Assembly (NCBI GenBank): GCA_029204225.1
Contig: CM055102.1
Location: forward strand, 2,321,805-2,385,804
Source: Diphasiastrum complanatum
Taxonomy: Eukaryota > Streptophyta > Lycopodiopsida > Lycopodiales > Lycopodiaceae
Length of the DNA stretch: 64,000 nt
Reading direction: 5' to 3'
Of this stretch, positions 35,101 to 44,100 are shown piece after piece. A program made the translations under genes and the position numbers. Under the pieces are notes generated by a model. The model made no database searches and had not been told where the DNA came from. It was given only the letters and a program-made list of their open reading frames with translations. The stretch's first letter is position 1. Each line of letters opens with the position of its first letter.

Positions 35101-38100
35101 CGCAACGAATTCGACTAGGCAATATCGGCAACGCACGACCTTCTGACCGGTCTTGTTGGTCTTGTCGGCAACCCGCCTGACAACATCCACCTCATCCCAC
35201 AGATCGGAAAGGTCGGACTACACCATTGTGATGGAGAAAAATATGGAAAAAATGCAGATGAAGCTACAACTGGAAGAATGGAAAGCTGGAAAAAAGAACA
35301 GCAGGGTTGAATGTTGGAGAGACGTTGGAAATAGGCGAAGGCAGCGAAGGCAAGGCGAAGCAAATCATATGCAAGGCAGGGCGTTGCATGGGCGAAGGGC
35401 GACACAAGGCAGCGAAGGCAGGCAGGCAGAAACAGCAGCGAAGTCAGGGCAGCGAGGGCGCAAAAAAATTTCAGAGAGATGTGAGGGGGGCGGGTAGATT
35501 TAGGGCAAAAGAAAAAATTAAAAATTAAATATTAATTATATTATTATATTGTGGTACCGCGGTACTAGTATGGTCCCGCGGTACCGGGATCCGCGGTACC
35601 CAGTACCGTGGGACCTATGCCTTGAAGTAAGAAATGTCACGTGAGAACTATTGGAGTTAAAGCCAAAAACGACAAAATATGCAAGAATTCCACCTTGCAA
35701 CTGAGCATGTTGTCTCTAAATATCAGCATTCAATATGTTCATACAACAGAGGTAACATGGTATAGTGTTAAGTTTAGGGCACAAAATGTTTTTGAATCTA
35801 TAATATAGCATCCAACCATTAGTCTCCAAAACTACTAAAAGTAGGAAATTGCTAAAATATGGTAAAAATGACCTGCAAAACATCTCCGCTATGTGTGCCT
35901 GCATAAACAAACTCGTCCTTGGCATCAATCACCTACATGTAAAACAATTTGTGTGACATTTGTAGCACTAATGTTTTTGGCAAAATAAATCTAAGGTTGT
36001 TACTTCCAAAACTAAGCATCTATTTTATGAAAGCCATACATTGCATACTCCACCTTTCAAAATGAAAAACCCCATTATAATTTGATATAAAAAATATGAA
36101 TGGTAATCGATGTTAAATTCCAATTAACAAGCATTCATTATGTTATTGTACCACAATGCCAATCCGAACCAAAAGCTATGGCGTGTATTCCATTCCGCAC
36201 GTGTGGAATGTGATTAAAAAAGTAATTGATCATTGTTTTTCTAATAAAGGCTCCTAATTGCGATCTATTCTGATAACATGTTCTAGGGTATTTTGGCAGT
36301 GGAGAAGGGGGCACATTTTGAGGCACGAAGGACTATTGAACCCTTTACCTGCAATCTGATTCATGCCAAGAAAGTTTGTAAGGTTGATTCTTTTTAGCAT
36401 TATGGGAACAATGACAGCATTTTGGGCAGCATGGAAAAAAAATCCATCTACTTGTGAACCAGCTTTTCTAATGTTTTTTAACTTCTAGATTTGCATGTGT
36501 GTTTCTTGGGTTTAGGATCACTAATTTGGATCCTTTTTTTTGCTAAGCGGGCTTGACCAATAGTATAGGACAGCAATATAGGGCATCAATAGGTTCGTTC
36601 ATTTCCACCCATTCTTCCACATACTACATTAGGACGATGTCTTATTTTATAGGGCTTTTTCATAGGGTTTCAGCAAAATGCATTAGGGCTAGGGATACCC
36701 ATCTTTATGCACAGTGCATTAGGGGACAATATTGTTCTATGGGGACTTTTATTAGGGTTTTGTGAGTTTAGGATTTAAGGATACATCCTTAGCATGATTC
36801 TTACACCGTGCCACCATGCCCAAGGGGCTGGTCAGACTTTGGCTCGAGATTGAAGTTGTGGACGGTGATGACAGTCGTTGCAATAGCTATACAGCACATC
36901 ACTAGTGTTGTGTCTATTGCCACTAGGAGTTTTTGAGCACTCTCAATAGACTTGGGGCCCATCTGGAGGGTAATCTTGGTGGGAGGACCATTGGTATCTT
37001 ATGGCCACATGATATCAACTAAGGATAGGGAGCACATTATACACGCGTAGGGGACACCTATCTCTGCAGCAGCAATGCTTTCCCGACCATCTATAGTACC
37101 AGCAGCAAAGCCCTCCCGACCTGCAACAACACCAATACCTACTACTTTTGACAGGTATAGAGACTGCACCCACCGGTACACCTTCCATAGCCATGTTGCC
37201 TCCACACTAGTCACCCTCTTCTTATAAATCTTCCATCCTTTGTTGTGCCAGCTCCCTCCGTACCATCTCACTTTGATGACCAGCCCACGACAAGGCCTTG
37301 CAGCAGTCTATAGAGGCTGCAAATGTAACAAAGACTTCCTTGCACATTGGGTTTCTAGTTCGGATATTGCCATAGATTATACTAGAAGGTAACTTAAGTT
37401 TGAACCCATTCACCTCATAAGTAATCCATCTCAAATATTCTTTTCAATGATATAAATATTTTTCATTTACTAATTCTTGTGTTCTCTCCAATCAAGCAAA
37501 CTTAATTTGATTCAATCTTTGATGCAATTGCCATGATCTATCTACGAAAGCTTGACCATCTTTTTAATGATTTTATCATGATAATGTATGTGGTTTTGGA
37601 AATATATAGTATATATATAGCTCTAATGGTATTTTTCAACCACTTTGAGCGGTAGCTTTTCCATGTTTTTCAATGGATTAGCAATATGGGATTTATTGTG
37701 CTTGTAAATTGCCATTATGTTTGTTAAGCATAGAGCATATTCTATAAACCAAAATAGAGACTGAAATATCCTAAACCACCAATTAAAAAAATGATGTTTA
37801 AATATGTTAAATCCGATACCAACAAGGAAGGTCAGACTAAAGTTGAAGTGATACAGAGGATCGAATATGTACAGAAGATTCTACCTGGCCAAGTGACTTA
37901 GATTTTCAAGTTAATAAGGTATCTATCCAAAGTGAGGTAAAAATGACGGGGAACCTGACAATCACCCGAACAAACAGTAGCTGGAACGGAGGCTATTAAT
38001 AACCCAAGCCATCAGGATATGCCAAGCCTGACAATGAAAAACAATCCAAGGAACAGATAGAGAGCCACATGCATCATCATAGAAATATCCGCACCATAGG

Positions 38101-41100
38101 GGATCAATAATATGGAAAAACCAGCACCAATCAACAGGTCCAAATGAAAACCAAGCTATACGTAATAGCTAGGAATGCCATATATCCATAGCTGAAAATG
38201 AAGCAGTAGTATGAGCAATAGGTCCAAATGAAATCCAAGCGATACGTAATAACCAAGAATGCCAAATATCAAGAGGTAAAAAGGAATCAGTCGCATGAAA
38301 AACCTCTAACGCATAAAAAGCCCAAAAGTGTATACCATCGGCATGGACTGCAGCAAACCTATATGTAGAAACACAAGGAGACTGAAGGATGCCCGTATAC
38401 TCATCTAGAAAGATCCCAGCATATAGATACCCTAGATAAGTAATAGTGACCATCTGGCAAATATCATCGGATCGAAAATGTGTAACGGTAAGGGCAATCA
38501 TGTCAGGAACCGTAGAAATATCATGAGGCAGATCACAAACCTCAAGCAGAGATCCATGGAGTAAAGCGAAAGAAGATACAACCTGATCACCAATAGCGAG
38601 GGAACCATCAAACGTAGACCCATGAAGAACCCCATAGAAAACAGCAGGAACATCGGCCATAACAGACTCAAGAGATGGAGATATAGAGACCAATGGAGAA
38701 GATATTGCACCAACCACCGAACCAGGATGGCTATCTGAGGTATGCGCCAAAGCAAAATAAGCTAGTGAGTATAAAATAGGACCATCATGAAATGTATATG
38801 GATATCTACTGGAGTAGCCAAAGCATCTGAAAGAGCAATCGTAGACCCATGAATAATATCGAAATAAGGAGCATAGCTGACAACATCTATAGCATGGCGC
38901 TCGGGAACATGAGTAGCATCAAAGTACTCAACAACAATATCAAAGCATGCAACATCGGCAATAGTAGCAAGGCATACTATATCAGTATCAAAGCATGGAA
39001 CAATATCATAGCATGCAACAACATCGGTAGCACCATCAAAGCATGCAACGACATCATCAATAGTATCATAGCATGCTATATCAGTATCAAGGACCATATC
39101 AGCCACAACTTGTATATGTGATCAGCATTAGTAAGAACCTGTATATGTGACTCTGACTCACTATGGGATACAATGACAAGCTCAAGTAGATCAATAACTA
39201 TCTCAAGTAAATCAGGCAACTCGCTCACGCTGTGTGATATAGAATCATCCTCATGTGTATCGCTAGCAATGTGTGAATCAACCTCATGTGAATCGCTAGA
39301 AATGTGTGACTCTATCTCTATTCGTCCTGCACAAGAAAATGGAACCTTGCATATGGAAGAATGCTCATGAGAGGAATCAGAAGGAGTAGAACTCTCGAGA
39401 ACTATAATACCATTTGTAAGAGCGACAAGAGGAAAAAGTACAGAATTATCATCGGAAAATATACTTATTTTTCGATGATAATTCTGTAGGCGAAGTACTG
39501 GTAGAAAGTCATGCCACTCAGAGATAGGTGGATGAGAATGGACATAGTCAAACCACTTCGACCTAGTAGAACCCTTTAAGAGAAAAATTGCATCAAGAAT
39601 CTTATTAGACCTGGACAAGTTGGCCGAGAAGTATCAAAGTAATACTGAAGACAGCCATTTGTTGAACATATGTTCAGATGGTATCACTATCAAAAACAAA
39701 AAGATAATCTAAAAGGGATAGAGACCGAAAATCAGAAGTCATGATAAAAATAAAATTAAAAGTAACAGAAAAGAATACGTAACCCAATGATCCAAATAAT
39801 TTGGTGGTTTTTATTTTTATTTTTTATAATGGAGCGTAGAAAACGAAAAAAAATTGAAAAACGAAATCGACGATGAAAATGAATTATGGAATCGAAACGC
39901 AAATGGAACGGAAACTAATAACAAATAATGAGAGACAAAATAAAAAATGCGATGGACAACACAAACTACAAAATGGAATGAAAATAATAAAACAACAGCC
40001 ACAGGCAGAGAGTTAATCCAGGCAAGACGCTAATCAAGAAAGCTACTAGAAATGTGCATGGATAGCCACCGATCAAATCTATCAAGGAACTGCGTTGGAG
40101 CTGGAAATTTTGCCGAAGATTGGAGCCAAATGGGGCGCTGGACAGCCACCAAGTAATGCTGCAAGAGATGCTGGAAAAAAATGCTTCAAGTAGGCTGAAA
40201 AACAGCAAGTATGAGGCGTTGTACAGCCTACAATTAAATGTGGATTTGGGGTAGCAAGCGGAGGCGGAACGAAGTAAAAATTGGAGGGGGATGGGCGCTA
40301 GACAACCTGCAAACAAGGTGTGAAAAATGGCTGCAAACGGAGACAAAAACAAACGAAAGTGACAAGTATGAAGGGGCTGGACAGCCTGCAAACAAAAGTG
40401 AAGAAAATGGAAAGGGCTAAAAATGAAAGGAGAAATGGACTAAGAGATGAGGGAATTGGGCACTGGACAGCCTGCAAACAAGCTAGACTTAAGCGCCGGA
40501 ATTAATCTACCAAAAAAAAATAATTATTTTTTTTTCTGGCCGCCAGATTTAGCGTAAGTACTTCCACTAACTGTCCGCTAAAGTTCCGCCAAGAAAAATG
40601 CTCTGATGGGAGCTGGTCCTCCTCCAAATTGTGCTGAATGTTGCTAAAGCAAAGAGATGAAAGCCCTCAGCAAAGAGAGAAAAAACCATCAACAAGGAAA
40701 ATGGGCTCCCAATCAAAAAATCAGATCTGAAATTCAGCAATCAGGAAAGTGCTCTGATACCAAGTTACGAATGAAGCCACAATTGATCTAGAGCTACACT
40801 AGCAGGAAAGAGAGAGATTAAGGAGACTAAAGAGAGATTCCCTACTTATAGACTAAAGAGAGGTTCCCTACAAATGACACAGATTCCCTACTTATAGCCT
40901 AAAGAAAACCCTAAAAAAAAGCTTCCAGTGGCAAGGGCCCAACTTGGAGGGATAATAGTGCGCCCTCCAAGAAGGCCCCCACTCTCCAGTAGTATGTCCA
41001 AATGTCCAAATAATGAATAATAAGGCCCAAGGCCAACCATAAAGTCTAAGTATCAATAATGAATAAAATGGGCCTAAGGCCTACGTATGCATAAAGTAAA

Positions 41101-44100
41101 GTAAATGTAAATGGACATGGCGAATGTAATGAGCCGAGTCCATAACTGCCTACATGATCTAGGCCCAAAACACTTTCTAGTTTCTCAAGAAGAAACACAA
41201 GGACATTGCATCAATTGCTATACCTGGCATGTTCTACAACTTGAACCTGCCATTCGTAGTTGTAGACACAAAACTCTTCAAAGACTGTGTATCTACTATT
41301 TGTGCTTGCGATACCAACTATCACACACCATCTTCTTAGTTACTTCACACAATCCACCTCACAGCAGCCACCCAATTCTTTAAAATTGCTATTGCCTCAC
41401 AGGGTGGTTTGGATCAGAGTGCCAAGTTCATATTTGAACATATTCGAGATGCTATGCACACCCCATCCATAAGAGTGGTTACCCCATGAAGTTTGACAAT
41501 TGAACCATTATGATTGGGCACATTGTGCCTAAGCTTCATGGCACTATCCTTCAGCAATGATTAGTAGAGATCTAGATACATGAGGATTACATGCTTTGGG
41601 TCAGGCCAGTTCCACCACTGATCATGTGTTCACACTTCGAGCTTTATTGAGGAGGCCAGGTTCAGACATGAGAGAGTTAACTGCTGTTTTGTGGATTTCC
41701 ATAATGATTTTGACTTAGTCCCGCAACACATGCTCATCCAGAGATTGAGAGATCTTAGCTTCTCTACTAATACAATTTTACTTGTCATGGCCTTGTATGA
41801 GCAGATTTGTGGAGGGTCTCTCAGAGAGTATTTGGTTTGTTTATTGATAAGCTTCAAAAAGCCATCAACCATTATGGCAATAGATGCAGGCTTGCTGATA
41901 TTTTTATCTCTATCTTACTTTATGCTAATGATGTGGCTTTGCTTTCCTCTTCTAGTGTGGAGTCACAATGCCACTATGACATATTATAGGTATATCATCA
42001 ATTGAAGCAGAGTATTTGGCAGTGCCAATTGAAACTAGAGAAGTCATTTGGCTAAGAAACTTATTATTATATTTGATCATCTTCCAAGGTGGACAACAAA
42101 TATATTTTGTGGCATTATTAGTTGCATTAAGCTATGATGAAAGCCACATTTTCATCCTAAACCCTAAAGCACATTGATATCCACCTTATTGTTGGAAAAT
42201 AAGTTGTACATTAGTCGAATAACTATTTGACAGTGATTGTCGACTAAATAGTCGATAATAGTAGTGATAGTTAATGTGATAACAAAAGCGATTCACTTCT
42301 ATCACGACTACAACTATACTATCATTCACAAGTGTGGAAAATGGATGATGATTCGGATAGTTTTGCCAGTATTTAAAATCAGAAACTTTAAATCATAATA
42401 AGCAGGAATAACAGAAATAGTAGAACAAGGTAAGTAGCGAAAGTAGTATGTATTGAAGATGATGAATCATAGATGATTGATGCTTCCTCTGTCAACTTTG
42501 GTTGCACTATGATAATAGCGCATCTTATTCTACTATAAATTTTGATCTTACACAGACTGTAATTGCGATAGCTTATTACTAATCAGTCTATGCCTATGGC
42601 GGAATAGAGAGAAGAAGAAGAAGAATAACTTCTGAGAAAAACAACTTGAAACTAATCTGATCTATTTATAGTTTTTAGTGGCACGGCCCTAATGGAATGC
42701 ACCGTTTATCCACGTAGCAGGTGCCTTGTGGGGCTACGTGATTGGACCCAAAATGTAGCGGATAAGGCTCCACTATTCAATCTATTTTAGTCGAGTTTGG
42801 AATCCAGGACAGCCTATCGACTTTTGGTCGATTCGAACTTTGTTCAATTATCCTCGAAACTGTTTCGACAATACGTGTATTCCTTCAGACGGTCTCAATA
42901 CCTTCGACACTCGATAATACGAGTAAAAATGCAGAATAGTTCCACATTACAAATGATTTCAAGAATGAAATCTAACACTTATAAGTTCCAAGAACTTGTA
43001 TCTTAAGTCCACAATTTCTCTACAAGTTGTCTTAGCTCTTACATTTTCTAGGAACCTATAGCCTAAGTCTATGCAAGTCCTAATGAGCTCCTACGACTAT
43101 TAGGCTATCATATCTTAAGTCTACGAGTACTCTACAAGTTTTCTTACAAACTCTAGGAACTCATAGCTTAAGTTTGTAGGTCCTCAACAACTCCCTATAG
43201 AAATTACCTTAAGAGATCCTACGAGTTCTAGTCTCTCGTAAAGGCAAGTCTACGAGTCCTCTACAGATTTTCTTATGAGCTCCTACAAGTTCTAGGAACT
43301 TACCTCTACCAATCCTCTAGAAGTTTTCTTATGAGCCCTTAGGAGTTTTAGAAATTTCACTACCACAAGAAGATGGTTTATTGGAACGAATACATGCCCC
43401 ACAATATTAGAAATTCAACTTTGGATTGGTTAAAAGTCAAAATCCAACAAGATATCTGAGATACAAGAACCATGCATAAAATACAAAACAAAAAAGAGAA
43501 CAAAGTGCAAACTTCACTCTCAATGAGAGAGAGAGTATAGAATAGAATAGAATATATTAATGTCTATAGAGTGCCCTTGGGCACATAAGACAAAGAAAAA
43601 GTACATCAGAAAGGAGCAGTGTCCATGTTGGACTTATTGCTATCAACTACAATTAAAAAACAGAGATAAATTGGAAATAAAAACCAAAGCTTAACCTCCA
43701 GCTATGGTGAGGGTACAAAAGCAATAGCTTAACCACCAGCTACGCGGAGGAATAAAACTCACTAACTGAGAGAGAAAAACCGTGTCCCATTTTCCGATGG
43801 TGCCCTGGTGTATATGAATTTTAAAGGCATTTAATAAACCTTTTTGGTCTTGATCATACGCTAGCACACATTGCAATATCTAGATCATTTATGCAAGGAA
43901 ATGTCCTTGAAATTGAACAAATGACTTGGTGCTTGAGTATATAATGCTTTTCATTCTATCTTTGCTAGCGTGCACAAGTGGCTATAATCACTCCCCCACT
44001 AGCTCTAAATGATGGGAGGATAGAAATATCATCTCGTATTGTAGAAGATGCATAGGTTTCAAGTTGCAACGTGCTATCTCATATTATCAACACAATACCA

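Larger units (their letters stand above)
38140..39618 (-). pseudogene. Unclassified retroelement ORF remnants
   Basis: Downstream (minus orientation) of a primer-binding site at 40762-40751 lie three open frames: 39618-39076 (starting near [16 protein letters not shown], then a Ser/His/Asp-rich part), 39106-38762 (repeated VACFD/ACYD units) and 38750-38169 ([15 protein letters not shown]). None resembles a family I can name. The middle one is produced by a minisatellite (38880-39080) of about 39-bp units around AGCATGC. An about 85-bp direct duplication occurs at 38130-38290. These could be a decayed gag-like region or an accessory ORF of a non-autonomous LTR element. Confidence 0.4.
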
